This document shows positions 15,369-24,640 of a stretch of 64,000 bases of DNA, one piece after another. Where the stretch lies: contig NZ_CP073638.1 in assembly GCF_029962485.1 (NCBI RefSeq), positions 3,162,001 through 3,226,000 of the forward strand, in the 5' to 3' direction. The notes beneath the pieces are model-generated. The model had not been told where the DNA came from. It saw only the letters and a program-made list of their open reading frames with translations, and searched no databases. The position numbers were made by a program, and so were the translations under genes. Source of the stretch: Burkholderia cepacia (GTDB lineage: Bacteria > Pseudomonadota > Gammaproteobacteria > Burkholderiales > Burkholderiaceae). The stretch's first letter is position 1. The number at the start of each line of letters is the position of its first letter.

Positions 15369-18300
15369 ATGCCTGTTCTCAGTCAGACGCTGGACGAACT
15401 GCGCCGCTACCATCGGCTGTTGATGGCCGGCGCACGCTGGGCGGCAGTCCTGGGAATCCTGATCGCGTTGCTTGCCGAGGTGGTAGTGCTGGTTCGGACC
15501 TATGTGTCAGATCAGCGCCAGATGTTTACCGTCGCGCATCGTCTGGTACGGGGGCGTATCGTTGAGAACGAGCATTCGTTCCTGAACGGTCTGGTTCGCG
15601 CCGAATTGTCGTGGGACGACGAACGCGCGATTCCGCGTAGCCTGATCGAACGCTTTCGGACAAACTCTAATCTGCTCTACTGGAAGCCATTCCCGACCGA
15701 AAGCTTGGAACTAGCTATTGCCGGCGCGCCGGGCGTTTCGCTCGATGATGCGACGATCGAACGATATCTTCAGTTCGCCTCGCAGATCGGGCGAGCAAAC
15801 GTTGCGACTTCGAAAGTGCTTGGGCGGCAGGTGACACAGTTCTTCTTCAGTCCTGATAGGCGGATCGTTTCGATCCTGCCGTCGTCTGCGATTTTTTATC
15901 CCGAACGCCTGAAAGACGACACTGGGCGTGCCGCCTTTATAAACGAACTTGCGAACGGCGCCGTGCATTTGGCGGACGAGACGAGCGCGCACGCATCGTG
16001 CGGACCAAAAAACGTGCACTGGTCGTCGAGTCTGTACTTGCTACCGGATGGCGCCCGCAAGCTTCGGCTCGCCGCGCCTGTGATGCTGAACGACCGTGCG
16101 GTTGCTGTTCTCGTCGACGAAGTCGATCCGGATGATTTGATCTGGCCGGTCGCGAGCGGTGGATATGGAGGCGTGTTCGCAATCGTCGATGATGCCGGTG
16201 AGATCCTTGCTACAGCTGCGCATTTCGGGCCCGGCAACCCACTGCGGGAACTCGTGACTCGCTGGAGGCGTACGCATTCGGTCGACGCGGTTGAGCCGGG
16301 CGAACAGTACTACGGCAATCGTATGATTATTTCGCAGCGACTGTGCGGGACGGGGTACACACTGATCTACACGTATTCGTGGCGGGACATCGCAGCGGCG
16401 GTCTGTGGCAAGGGGCTGGCGGCGGCGATCGTGCTTGCATCGGTGCTCGTGGCGATCTGGTTTTTGCTCTATCTGTTGAATCGCCGCGTATTTCTTCCGA
16501 TGTACGCCCGTTCCGAGCAGGTGTTCGAGAGCGAGCGCTTGAGCCGTACCGTCATCGAGACGGTGCCGGTCGGCATTGGTCTTGTATCGACCGGCAGCGG
16601 TGAGTTGCTGTACGGCGGCTCGTCGCTGGCGACGCTAACGGAGCTGGTCGATGGCGGCACGCCGCGCCTGCTCACTGAGCTGACGACACGCTACGCACGA
16701 ATCCGGTCGCGGCAACCTGCCGCACCGGATGCGCAGGTGTTCCAGGAGGACGTCTCGCTTCCCACCCGCGATGGTGACGAGATTGCATTGCAGGCCCGCT
16801 TCGCGCTGGGCCGCTACCTTGGCGAGGATGTATTGGTGACGGCATTTGTCGACGTGACCACGAGCCAGCGGCTCGCGCAGCAGCTGCGTGACGCGAAGCT
16901 TGCAGCCGACCAAGCGAACGCCGCGAAGTCCACGTTTCTAGCTGCGATGAGCCATGAAATCCGTACCCCGCTGAATGCGATCCTCGGTAATCTCGAGCTG
17001 CTCGCGCATTCGCCGATGAATGCGCTGCAGCGGGACCGCCTGCGCACGATCCGCGCGTCGTCGAATGGCCTGCTCGCCATCATTCAGGATGTGCTCGATT
17101 TCTCGAAGATCGAGGCGGGTGCGATGCAATTCGAACAGACAAAGTTCGCCCCCACTGACGTGATGACGCGCGCGCTGGCAATGTTCGCACCGGTCGCCGA
17201 GGCGAAGGGCATTGCGCTGTATGGCACGTTCGGGATCTCGATCGACCAGCCGATGCGGGGCGACCCGGCTCGACTTGCGCAGGTCGTGCAGAATCTGCTG
17301 TCGAACGCGATCAAGTTCACAGTCGAAGGCAAGGTAACGCTCGCCGTCGGATATGAAGCACCATCTGGTGATGCGCGAGTGGGCGGCACGTTGGTCATGA
17401 GCGTGTCGGATACCGGTATCGGTATCGATGCGGCGCAGCGTGAAAGATTGTTCAACGCGTTCACGCAGGCCGATTCGTCGATTTCACGACGATTCGGTGG
17501 AACGGGCCTTGGCCTTGCGCTGTGCCAGCGCCTTGTCGTTGGTATGAACGGCACGATCGGGTTTGAAGGCGAAGCCGGCAACGGAAGTCGCTTTACGGTG
17601 CGCGTGCCACTCGATCGCACCGGCGTGCCTGTCGTACCTGATGCGCGAATTTTTGCAGGACAGCGTGTGACGCTGCTGGCTGCCGCCGACGAATGGCACG
17701 CGTATGCGGTACCGGTGATCGAGGTGTGGGGTGCCGTGGTCGAAGCGGTTCGTCATCCCGATGAGATGGCTGAAGGGGGCGCGGGCGCGCTGATCATTTG
17801 CGGCGATCGCGGCAGTTGGTCGGCGGAGAGCGAGAACCGGGTCGTCGAGGACAGTGCCGCGGTCGTCATTTGCAGTTTCAGCGGCCCGTTGCAGCCGGTG
17901 CGTGTAGGCCGCGTGCTGTCCGTGTCGTGCTATTCGCCGGCGGGATTGCGCACCGCGCTCGAACATCTGCTAAACGGCAAGCCGCTCGCTGTGATCGACG
18001 GCGCGCACGCGACTGGTACCGCGAACTGCGATGACGCACCGGCGCAACGGCTCGGATTGCGCATCCTCGTCGCGGAAGACAATGAGGTCAACCGTCACCT
18101 GCTCGACGAGCAATTGACCTTGCTTGGCTGTAAGGCCCGGCTTGTGACGGACGGTGTCGACGCGCTGCAGGCGCTGTCGGATGAAACCTTCGACCTCGTG
18201 CTAACCGACCTCAACATGCCCCGCATGGATGGCTATGTACTCGCACGGATTATGCGCGCGCGCTGGCCGAACACGCCGATCGTCGCGGTGACTGCTGACG

Positions 18301-18737
18301 CGACGGTCGACGAGCGGCAGCGTTGCGCTGAGCTCGGCGTGCATGCCGTGGCGTCGAAACCGCTGTCACTCGACGGTCTGGCGCGCGTGCTGTCGCTAGC
18401 AATGGACGGAGTTGAACATGGGGCCAGCGATGACGGTGACGGCGCATTGGTCGGCGGTCATCCAATGTCGCCGGCACTCGTCGCCACGTTCCGCGAGTCG
18501 TTCGCGAAATCGCGCGAGGTGCTGAAGGCTGCCTTGGCGCGCGGCGACGAGCGGGCGATGCTGGCGGAGCTGCATTCGTTAAAGGGCGCGCTGGGCATCT
18601 TTCAGCAACGTGATCTCGGGCAGCAATGTGGGGCGCTCGAACAGCGTATCAAATCAGCAGGGCTCGGACAGGCGAGAGCGGAATGGCGGGCGTTCGACGA
18701 TGTGCTGGCGGCGTTTCTGGCGGACGATTCGCATTGA
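15369..18737 (+). CDS. Hybrid sensor histidine kinase with receiver and Hpt domains
   Basis: A 1122-residue inner-membrane phosphorelay kinase. The order is: TM helix ~20-45; periplasmic sensor ~46-340; TM helix ~345-370 (LAAAIVLASVLVAIWFLLYL); PAS-like linker ~385-500; HisKA with His529 in AAMSHEIRTPLN; HATPase with N box (VVQNLLSNAIKF), DTGIGI and GGTGLGLAL; an inter-domain segment; a receiver near 900-1010 with Asp947 in LVLTDLNMP; and an Hpt domain with His1069 in ELHSLKG. This layout matches RcsC/RcsD, EvgS or BvgS-like relays in one chain. Its neighbours are two RcsB-like regulators and a fimbrial operon, so it likely senses a periplasmic cue to control pilus expression. Confidence 0.9.
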   Translation: MPVLSQTLDELRRYHRLLMAGARWAAVLGILIALLAEVVVLVRTYVSDQRQMFTVAHRLVRGRIVENEHSFLNGLVRAELSWDDERAIPRSLIERFRTNSNLLYWKPFPTESLELAIAGAPGVSLDDATIERYLQFASQIGRANVATSKVLGRQVTQFFFSPDRRIVSILPSSAIFYPERLKDDTGRAAFINELANGAVHLADETSAHASCGPKNVHWSSSLYLLPDGARKLRLAAPVMLNDRAVAVLVDEVDPDDLIWPVASGGYGGVFAIVDDAGEILATAAHFGPGNPLRELVTRWRRTHSVDAVEPGEQYYGNRMIISQRLCGTGYTLIYTYSWRDIAAAVCGKGLAAAIVLASVLVAIWFLLYLLNRRVFLPMYARSEQVFESERLSRTVIETVPVGIGLVSTGSGELLYGGSSLATLTELVDGGTPRLLTELTTRYARIRSRQPAAPDAQVFQEDVSLPTRDGDEIALQARFALGRYLGEDVLVTAFVDVTTSQRLAQQLRDAKLAADQANAAKSTFLAAMSHEIRTPLNAILGNLELLAHSPMNALQRDRLRTIRASSNGLLAIIQDVLDFSKIEAGAMQFEQTKFAPTDVMTRALAMFAPVAEAKGIALYGTFGISIDQPMRGDPARLAQVVQNLLSNAIKFTVEGKVTLAVGYEAPSGDARVGGTLVMSVSDTGIGIDAAQRERLFNAFTQADSSISRRFGGTGLGLALCQRLVVGMNGTIGFEGEAGNGSRFTVRVPLDRTGVPVVPDARIFAGQRVTLLAAADEWHAYAVPVIEVWGAVVEAVRHPDEMAEGGAGALIICGDRGSWSAESENRVVEDSAAVVICSFSGPLQPVRVGRVLSVSCYSPAGLRTALEHLLNGKPLAVIDGAHATGTANCDDAPAQRLGLRILVAEDNEVNRHLLDEQLTLLGCKARLVTDGVDALQALSDETFDLVLTDLNMPRMDGYVLARIMRARWPNTPIVAVTADATVDERQRCAELGVHAVASKPLSLDGLARVLSLAMDGVEHGASDDGDGALVGGHPMSPALVATFRESFAKSREVLKAALARGDERAMLAELHSLKGALGIFQQRDLGQQCGALEQRIKSAGLGQARAEWRAFDDVLAAFLADDSH

Positions 18738-19008
18738 CGGACGAGGGCGGCGATTGGGACGAGCGACATGCCCATTCATGAACGGCGCTGGACCCTGTTT
18801 AATCTCCGCATAGTCTGCGTAACTTTAGTGCCGGTCGTGCAGAGGTGGGGCATCTTTAGTACCAGACGGCGGGAAAAGGCAACTTTGGTTCGAGATCCCC
18901 TTGGGTATTGGTTTTCCGCGCCCCACCAATCGATCCGCACATCGAGAATGCGCTGACGTAGGTTTGTCGGCACCCGAGGCATGGCTGCAATCCCCGACAC
19001 TTAGGTGA

Positions 19009-19452
19009 TTGATAGCTCAGCAGAAAGCGCATGGACCGTGGCGAGACATCATCGCGATCGATGGTGACGACCTAGTACATTGGTTGGAAATGTGTCCTGC
19101 TGTTGCACAATGGTTAGCAGTTAAAATTGGCTGCAGACCAGCTGGATTGCGAAACCTTGAAGAGGTTTGGTCGGAATGGACCGGAGCCACCGCGATACCC
19201 TTTAACCCGGATGTGCTTCTAACTAGTCGGGACGAAGATCAAGCCGTAGTACTCAAATGGTTGCGAGAACCCCCTAAGCTTTTGTCTCTGCAGGCTGACG
19301 ATCCTGAGGAAGCAATGGCCTTCCTATATGCCGCGATCAGCCCATTGCCTGATCGGCACCGGTTGTGGCATTGGGGACGATGCGTCGTCGTCGCCAATAC
19401 CGACGCAGCTAGTCTTGGGAGTGCGTCCGAAAGTTTCGCAAAATACCTGTAG
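19009..19452 (+). pseudogene. Fragment of a large hypothetical protein, 5' and 3' truncated
   Basis: The open frame starts (TTG) directly after a stop codon and has no plausible ribosome site. The sequence (GPWRDIIAIDGDDLVHWLE, then LTSRDEDQAVVLKWLR) resembles an internal segment of a much longer uncharacterised bacterial protein that I recall only by pattern; its upstream and downstream parts are missing. The end overlaps, on the other strand, an XRE regulator ORF. I assign no function. Confidence 0.5.
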
Positions 19453-19712
19453 GCGGCTGCGGGCGCGTCCGAGGGAGGGAAGTCGAACTTGCGAGACGCT
19501 TGGAATGCTTGCCACATCGAAGCTTCTTCTTGGGGGTGAAGGTGTAGGGCCTGGACGATTTTTCTGACTAGGTCCTTGTCCTTGGGTAGTTTTGCCCCAC
19601 GCTCCAGTTGGGAGATGTAGGATTGGCGCAGGCCGAGGCGATCGGCCAGCGGTCCCTGAGCAACGTCATACTCTGCGCGCAACTGCCGCAATGCAACAGA
19701 GAACGGACTCAT
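19239..19712 (-). CDS. XRE-family helix-turn-helix regulator with scrambled C-terminus
   Basis: The first ~100 residues (19712 to about 19413) are a clear Cro/CI-type domain: FSVALRQLRAEYDVAQGPLA, then LRQSYISQLERGAKLPKDKD, followed by a helical tail (HPQEEASMWQAFQASRKFDF). Residues beyond ~100 are the antisense of the fragment at 19009-19452 and look non-native (many His, Arg, Cys). The regulator was therefore probably truncated by a deletion joining two genes tail to tail near 19415-19450. Upstream is an AT-rich leader. Confidence 0.6.
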   Translation of the reverse strand: MSPFSVALRQLRAEYDVAQGPLADRLGLRQSYISQLERGAKLPKDKDLVRKIVQALHLHPQEEASMWQAFQASRKFDFPPSDAPAAAYRYFAKLSDALPRLAASVLATTTHRPQCHNRCRSGNGLIAAYRKAIASSGSSACRDKSLGGSRNHLSTTA

Positions 19713-19984
19713 TGCAACCTCGGGTAAATTTCCTTTGAGGAGGGTAGAAAATATTTTTCGAATTTCAAGAAAAATATTTAAAGAATAGAATTTAAGTAGG
19801 TGTTTTGAAATTTAAATCAGTGATTTGAGGTGATTTAAATTTAATTCTTATCCGTTGCGTGGGTGTGAGTGGGCGCGCGAGTCAACACCGCGCAACGCTG
19901 GCGCTAAGTACTTCTGACCTGAGGCGTTTCTTGTAGCCATTTGGCAAGTGAGTTCTCTTTTGTCCTAGAGGCAAGGAGAACTCG

Positions 19985-20248
19985 ATGAAGAAGCGATTTA
20001 CCGACGAGCGGATCATCCGGATCTTGCGCGAGGCCGAGAGCCGGGACGAGCCGGTGAAGGATCTGTGCAAGCGCCACAACATCTCGGAACAGACGTTCTA
20101 TCGTTGGCGCAACAAGTTCGGCGGGATGGACGTGGCTGACGCGCGTCGGCTTAAGGAACTGGAATCGGAAAACGATCGGCTCAAGCGCCTGATCGCCGAG
20201 CAGATGCTGGTGATCGACGGCCTGAAGGAATTCAGCCGAAAAAAATGA
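19985..20248 (+). CDS. IS3-family transposase OrfA
   Basis: An 87-residue helix-turn-helix protein: KKRFTDERIIRILREAESRD, then NISEQTFYRWRNKFGGMDV and the leucine-zipper-like segment RRLKELESENDRLKRLIAE. This is the complete OrfA of an IS3-type element, which binds the terminal repeats and normally makes an OrfAB fusion by -1 frameshifting. The poly-A stretch near the end (gccgaaaaaaatgagc, 20236-20251) is where such slippage could occur. Because orfB is broken, the protein is probably an orphan. Confidence 0.85.
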   Translation: MKKRFTDERIIRILREAESRDEPVKDLCKRHNISEQTFYRWRNKFGGMDVADARRLKELESENDRLKRLIAEQMLVIDGLKEFSRKK

Positions 20249-20465
20249 GCACCCCGACGGGCCGGCGCGAAGCGCCGGAAGTCCTGACTCGGCGGGGCTC
20301 TCGCAACGCAAGGCATGTTGCTACCTGGGGCTGAGTCGCCGGGTGGCAACCTATACGCTCAAGCAACCGGAGAAGGATCGGAGCCTGGGCGAGCGACTGA
20401 TTGCGGCCGCTCCGGAAGTGCCGCGCTTCGGCTACCGGTACGTTGACTTGTCGGACAACGACTAA
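20245..20465 (+). pseudogene. IS3-family OrfB remnant
   Basis: Begins with ATG overlapping the orfA end (STPTGRREAPEVLTRRG). A one-base shift near 20297 moves the coding sequence to another frame, which reads LSQRKACCYLGLSRRVATYT and then PEKDRSLGERLIAAAPEVPR, and stops at 20463-20465. Only about 65 N-terminal residues of the normal ~280 remain; the integrase core is missing. Confidence 0.75.
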
Positions 20466-20683
20466 GTTGGAGCCAGGCTGTTCGCTACAAGCGCGACGGT
20501 GAAGAGGCTGGAGGCTGCGTCGCCGAGCAGCGTAATTCGGTCGCTGAGCATGTTTGTCAGTATCCGAAGCGTCGCGTACTCATGAATCCGGGTCGACCCT
20601 CACACACGAAATGGCAACTTGTGGGTCGGAGTTGCGATACTTTGCTTACCACGGCCTTTCGGAATCACCGCCAGGTGCTGCGT
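20466..20683. other. Intergenic DNA without recognisable gene
   Basis: About 220 bases between the IS3 remnant and the first regulon promoter. No open frame with family resemblance was found. It is the junction between the mosaic accessory block and the catabolic island. Confidence 0.5.
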
Positions 20684-20750
20684 GACAGGGGAATACCCTG
20701 TCTTTTTTTTTCTGCCAGAAAGTATGTATGATGACCTATCTTTTGCAATA
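20684..20750 (+). promoter_or_regulatory. Regulon promoter element, copy A (hairpin/T-tract plus TGACCTA promoter)
   Basis: GACAGGG (20684-20690) and CCCTGTC (20696-20702) form a perfect 7-bp stem around GAATA, followed by a run of T's, the form of an intrinsic terminator. The core GGGAATACCC is at 20689-20698 and TGACCTA at 20732-20738, 33 bases later. By alignment with copy D the -35 would be 20723-20728 (TATGTA) and the -10 near 20746-20751 (CAATAT). The leader to the amine oxidase gene is unusually long, about 240 bases. Confidence 0.6.
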
Positions 20751-20974
20751 TTTACTAATTAAGGGCGCCGGAAAATCCATATCGACACAAGGAAATTCGG
20801 CACGTTTACAGGCAGGAATGCGAACGGGATCACCTACCTGATTCGAGGTGCGTGCCCCGGCGGCAGGTAAAGCGGAGCGCGCTCGCATCCAGTCGTCAAA
20901 TTCCGCGCGAGTGATGGTCGCGTGCCGCCGGGGCGGCCGCCGCTCGCGCCATTTGCAGGCGGTACCTACACATC

Positions 20975-22459
20975 ATGTCCAGGAAGTCATCCATCAGCGG
21001 AGCGGCCGACCTGCAGCGCAGGCAGTGGCTCAAGGTCGCGGGCGCGTCGGTCGCGGCGGGCGGGCTGGCACTCGGCGCCGCACGGGCGAAGGCCGATGCG
21101 GCGCCGGCCGTCGGCCATGACGCAGGCGTGCTCGACGTTGCAATCGTCGGCGCCGGGCTGGCCGGCCTGACGGCCGCGCGGGACCTGCGCTACGCGGGCT
21201 GCGAATCGTTCGTCGTGCTCGAGGCGCGCGATCGAGTGGGCGGCCGCACGCTGAACTACGACGTGGGCGGCGGGTATGTGACCGAGGTCGGTGGCCAGTG
21301 GATCGGCCCGGGCCAGACGGCCGTCGCCGATCTCGCCCGCGAGTTGGAAGTTGGCACGTTCCCGAGCTATTACGCGGGCAAGACGGTCATTCTCGGTGGC
21401 GACGGGCGCGCGGAGATCGACCTGCAGGGCACGTTCGGCACCGACGAAACCGTCGCGGCGAAGCTGAGCAAGTTGTCGCGCGACGTGCCGTCCGGTGCGC
21501 CGTGGACGTCGCCGAAGGCCGGTGAGCTCGACCGGCTGTCGGTCGGCGACTGGCTCGCGACGCAGGGCATCAAACCGGAAGACCGGATGGGTTGGAACTC
21601 GTCGATCTCGCTGTCGGGCGGCGTCGCGCCGGCAAAGATGGGGCTGCTGCACTTTCTGTCGATGATCAATTCCGCCGACTGCGATTACTCACAGCTCGAC
21701 TCGATCAGGCACAGCGCGCAGGAAACGCGTTTCGTCGGCGGCTCGCAGATTCTCAGCACCCGGATGGCGCAGCAACTGGGCGACAAGGTGCGGCTTTCGT
21801 CGCCGGTGCGCCGGATCGTCGGCTGGGATCGCGACGTCGTCACGTTGCAGACCGATCGCGGCACGGTGCGCGCGAAGAAGGTCGTGATGGCGCTCCACCC
21901 GGCGCTGTGCCACCAGGTGCAGTTCGACCCGCCGCTGCCCGAAGGGCGCAACGCGCTGCAGCGCGCGTGGCCGGCCCATTCGCCGGCGCGCAAGACGGCG
22001 ATGGTCTACCGCCGCCCGTTCTGGCGCGATAAGGGATTGAACGGCCACCTCTTCCAGACCGACGGGCCGATCTTCTGGGCTTACGACAATTCGCCGCCGG
22101 GCGGCGAGATCGGCGTGATCAACGCGTTCGTCCGGAATGCGCTGGTGCCGTCGGACCCGCAGGCCGCGAAGCAGATGCTCATGGATCTGTACGCGCAGGC
22201 GTGGGGCGACGACGCGCGCGCGCCGGTGTCGTACCACGACCGCGACTGGGGGCTGGCCGACCCGTGGACGCTCACGTGCATATCGGCGATCCCGCCCGGC
22301 TTCTGGAGCGCGCACGGCGAAGCACTGCGCGCGCCGTGCGGCAACCTGATCTGGTCGGGTACCGAGACCGCGAACATCTGGGCCGGCTACATGGACGGCG
22401 CCGTTCGATCGGGTCACCAAAGCGCGCTTCAGGCGCTCAATGCGTTGCGTCGTGCTTAG
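20975..22459 (+). CDS. Tat-exported flavin amine oxidase/dehydrogenase (first copy)
   Basis: A 494-residue flavin monoamine oxidase-family protein. The N-terminus has a twin-arginine signal (Arg15-Arg16 in LQRRQWLK, then VAGASVAAGGLALGAARA), so it is exported folded to the periplasm. The Rossmann dinucleotide motif GAGLAG is at 59-64, then VLEARDRVGGRT and the C-terminal FAD segment GTETANIWAGYMDGAVRSGH. It would oxidise an amine to the imine. The gene directly downstream encodes a membrane-anchored diheme cytochrome c, which suggests electrons go to cytochrome c rather than O2, as described for NicA2 with CycN in nicotine-degrading Pseudomonas. It is paralogous to the gene at 33327. Substrate unknown. 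Confidence 0.85.
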   Translation: MSRKSSISGAADLQRRQWLKVAGASVAAGGLALGAARAKADAAPAVGHDAGVLDVAIVGAGLAGLTAARDLRYAGCESFVVLEARDRVGGRTLNYDVGGGYVTEVGGQWIGPGQTAVADLARELEVGTFPSYYAGKTVILGGDGRAEIDLQGTFGTDETVAAKLSKLSRDVPSGAPWTSPKAGELDRLSVGDWLATQGIKPEDRMGWNSSISLSGGVAPAKMGLLHFLSMINSADCDYSQLDSIRHSAQETRFVGGSQILSTRMAQQLGDKVRLSSPVRRIVGWDRDVVTLQTDRGTVRAKKVVMALHPALCHQVQFDPPLPEGRNALQRAWPAHSPARKTAMVYRRPFWRDKGLNGHLFQTDGPIFWAYDNSPPGGEIGVINAFVRNALVPSDPQAAKQMLMDLYAQAWGDDARAPVSYHDRDWGLADPWTLTCISAIPPGFWSAHGEALRAPCGNLIWSGTETANIWAGYMDGAVRSGHQSALQALNALRRA

Positions 22460-22469
22460 GAGAGCGAAG

Positions 22470-23129
22470 ATGAAGAAACGCATACTGCTGCTCGCGGCGC
22501 TCGTGGTGATCGGTGCGCTGCTGGCGTTCTATGGGCCGACGCTGCTCGGCTTTTACCGACTGCAGAACCATATCGATACGGCGGCACAAGCCGACGAGGC
22601 CGACGGCGGCCCGTGGCCGCGTGTGACCGACGCGTGCATGAACTGCCACGGCGTGAAGGGTACGTCACTCAGCCAGGCGTATCCGAGCCTCGCCGGCCAG
22701 CCGACCCAATACGTCACCGGACAGCTTCGCGCTTTCGCGAGCGGGCAACGCGCGAACCCGACGATGGGTCCGCTTGCGATGACGATGAGCGAAACCGAGA
22801 TCGCTCGTCTGGCCGAATACTATGCGAAGCAGGCGCCGGAGGATAACCGCTATTTCAAACCGGACGCGCGGCTGCGCACGAAAGGCGAGCAGCTGGTGAC
22901 GGGCGGCGCGTGTGCTGCCTGCCACGGCGCGCGGCTGACGGGGCAGGCACAGTTTCCGCGTCTCGCCGGGCAGGGCTATGACTACCTGCTCGCGCAGCTC
23001 GACGCGTTCGCGAACGGCTCGCGCAGCGAGGCGACGGGCACGATGCAGCGCGTTGCGAGAGGGATGTCGGTGGCCGATCGTGCGGCGGTCGCGACGTATC
23101 TCGCGAGCGCCAGCCCACGCAAACAGTGA
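22470..23129 (+). CDS. Membrane-anchored diheme cytochrome c (first copy)
   Basis: A 219-residue cytochrome with an uncleaved-type N-terminal helix (RILLLAALVVIGALLAFYGP) and two c-type heme sites: C56-M-N-C-H60 and C148-A-A-C-H152. Each begins a small domain with SLAGQ/RLAGQ repeats and a downstream Met (TMGPLAM, TMQRVARGM), as in the cytochrome c4/c553 type. It follows the amine oxidase by ten bases, with ribosome site aggag, so it is the likely electron acceptor. Its counterpart at 34806 has the same architecture next to the second amine oxidase. Confidence 0.85.
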   Translation: MKKRILLLAALVVIGALLAFYGPTLLGFYRLQNHIDTAAQADEADGGPWPRVTDACMNCHGVKGTSLSQAYPSLAGQPTQYVTGQLRAFASGQRANPTMGPLAMTMSETEIARLAEYYAKQAPEDNRYFKPDARLRTKGEQLVTGGACAACHGARLTGQAQFPRLAGQGYDYLLAQLDAFANGSRSEATGTMQRVARGMSVADRAAVATYLASASPRKQ

Positions 23130-23164
23130 ATCATCGAACGCAATCGACCTCGGGAGTTCTCATC

Positions 23165-23842
23165 ATGGATCACAGATCACTTGTCCTTTGTCTTTCCAGT
23201 GCGACGCTTGCGATGACGACGGGCGTTTACGGTTTGAAGTTCGTCCGCAAGCGCAATTTCCTGCTCGGCTTCGAGTGGTGGATCGTCACGATCTCCGCAA
23301 CCAACGCCCTGATCTTTTTCGCGACGGAATCCCCGGTGTCGTACGGCATCTCGCACTTTCTCGATGCATTCTCGCGAGGGTTCGGGATGCCGGTCATTGC
23401 GGTCGCGGGGCTGATGGCTGTCACTCACGGCTACCGGCCGTCGGTGCGGCAGGACGTGTTGCTGTTCGTACTCGCCGCCGCAGGCACGGTCGTGCTGGTT
23501 ACGGCCGGCTTCCTTCAACACGTGCTGCCGTATTTCTACGTGACGATGTGGACGTTGCTCTCGATCTATCTCGTCGGCTTCGTGATGCGGCTGCTGCGCG
23601 CCGGTCACGCGTTCCATGCGCTGACGACGGCGGTCGCGCTTGTCGCTTCGCTCGCGATCGCATGCATCTACGACTTCTACAAGATACCGGGCGAGGAAAC
23701 CAACGTCGTGTTCAACTTCTACGTCCTCGCATTGCTCACGTGGTCGTACTTCACGGTCGTTCTCTATTACGCGTATTGCGCGCTGGGGAAACAGAGTGGG
23801 CGAAGTCAGGCCGGGTCGGCCGTATTGTCGTATCCGAAATGA
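23165..23842 (+). CDS. Polytopic membrane protein of unknown function
   Basis: A 225-residue protein with about seven hydrophobic segments (RSLVLCLSSATLAMTTGVYG, then WWIVTISATNALIFFA and onwards to LALLTWSYFTVVLYYAYCAL). ATG 23165 is chosen because gggag precedes it; the upstream in-frame ATG at 23126 lies only in the intergenic leader. No family was recognised. Its place between the cytochrome c and a TetR gene suggests a role with the amine oxidase module, for instance as membrane partner or permease. Confidence 0.65.
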   Translation: MDHRSLVLCLSSATLAMTTGVYGLKFVRKRNFLLGFEWWIVTISATNALIFFATESPVSYGISHFLDAFSRGFGMPVIAVAGLMAVTHGYRPSVRQDVLLFVLAAAGTVVLVTAGFLQHVLPYFYVTMWTLLSIYLVGFVMRLLRAGHAFHALTTAVALVASLAIACIYDFYKIPGEETNVVFNFYVLALLTWSYFTVVLYYAYCALGKQSGRSQAGSAVLSYPK

Positions 23843-23900
23843 ATAGCTGTACTGAAAACGTGATCGAGATTCGAAAATCGTGGCTGACCGGAGACGGGGT

Positions 23901-24527
23901 ATGCCGATGGACGTACCTCGGCTGACCCGTGTGCAGCGACGGAGCGTGACGCGCGAACGCCTGATCGGTGCCGCACGCGTGATCTTCGCGGAGAAGGGGT
24001 ATGTGGCCGCGAGCGTTGAAGACATTGCGGTGGCGGCCGGGCATACACGCGGCGCGTTCTACTCGAACTTCCGCAGCAAGACGGACATGCTGTTCGAACT
24101 GCTGCGGCGCGATCACGACGAGGCTGCGGCTGCGTTGCAGCGGATTGCCAATACGCATGACTCGGCCGACGGTGCGCAGCACGCGATGCTCGCGTACTGG
24201 CGGCGGTGTACCGCGCGGCATGCGCCGCGCCTGATGTGGCTCGAAGCACAACTTCAGGCGGCGCGCGACCCGCAGTTCCGTGCGAGGTTTGGCGCGTTCC
24301 TGCGCGACCGGCAGGCGCTGGCGGTCGCCTGCATCGACGCTTACGCGGTGCGCGCCGGCGTGTCGCTGCCGTTGCCTGCACAGGTGCTGGCGCTCGGCCT
24401 GACCGCGTTGTGCGACGGCGTGCAGTCATGCAGTGCGGTCGATGCGTGGGGCACCGACGACGCGCTGGCCGACGCGGTGCTGGTCGGCTTCCTGACGCAC
24501 ACGGTGTTCGGCTGCGTGAGCAGGTGA
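23901..24527 (+). CDS. TetR-family transcriptional regulator (first)
   Basis: A 208-residue TetR repressor. The N-terminal helix-turn-helix spans ~15-60 (LIGAARVIFAEKGYVAASVE, then HTRGAFYSNFRSKTDMLFE); the rest is a helical ligand domain. Start ATG 23901 is taken over the GTG at 23880 and the ATG at 23907. It ends the first operon of the catabolic island, and the second regulon promoter lies 115 bases past its stop. It is a candidate to bind that shared promoter element. Ligand unknown. Confidence 0.85.
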   Translation: MPMDVPRLTRVQRRSVTRERLIGAARVIFAEKGYVAASVEDIAVAAGHTRGAFYSNFRSKTDMLFELLRRDHDEAAAALQRIANTHDSADGAQHAMLAYWRRCTARHAPRLMWLEAQLQAARDPQFRARFGAFLRDRQALAVACIDAYAVRAGVSLPLPAQVLALGLTALCDGVQSCSAVDAWGTDDALADAVLVGFLTHTVFGCVSR

Positions 24528-24640
24528 CGTTGCTACGAAGTGACGGTCGTGCTTCGTCGCAAGCTTGTATGAATACCGAAAGCCGATTGTCATGACGGGT
24601 CGGTGGCCCGCGCGATGCGCGTTCGATCATGCAGACGAAA

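Larger units (their letters stand above)
19922..20465 (+). mobile_element. IS3-family insertion element, truncated
   Basis: An intact orfA (19985-20248) is followed by a frameshifted and truncated orfB (to 20465); the catalytic DDE domain is absent. The exact ends are not resolved: the sequence tgacctgaggcg at about 19916-19927 could be the left tip, and no matching right tip was found. It closes the accessory block that begins near 1010. Confidence 0.65.

Noticed and set aside
20684..20712. Reading copy A only as an intrinsic terminator
   Set aside because: The hairpin/T-run is terminator-like, but the core and its 31-33 base distance to TGACCTA are conserved even where the stem is broken (copy B), so a regulatory role is also needed.
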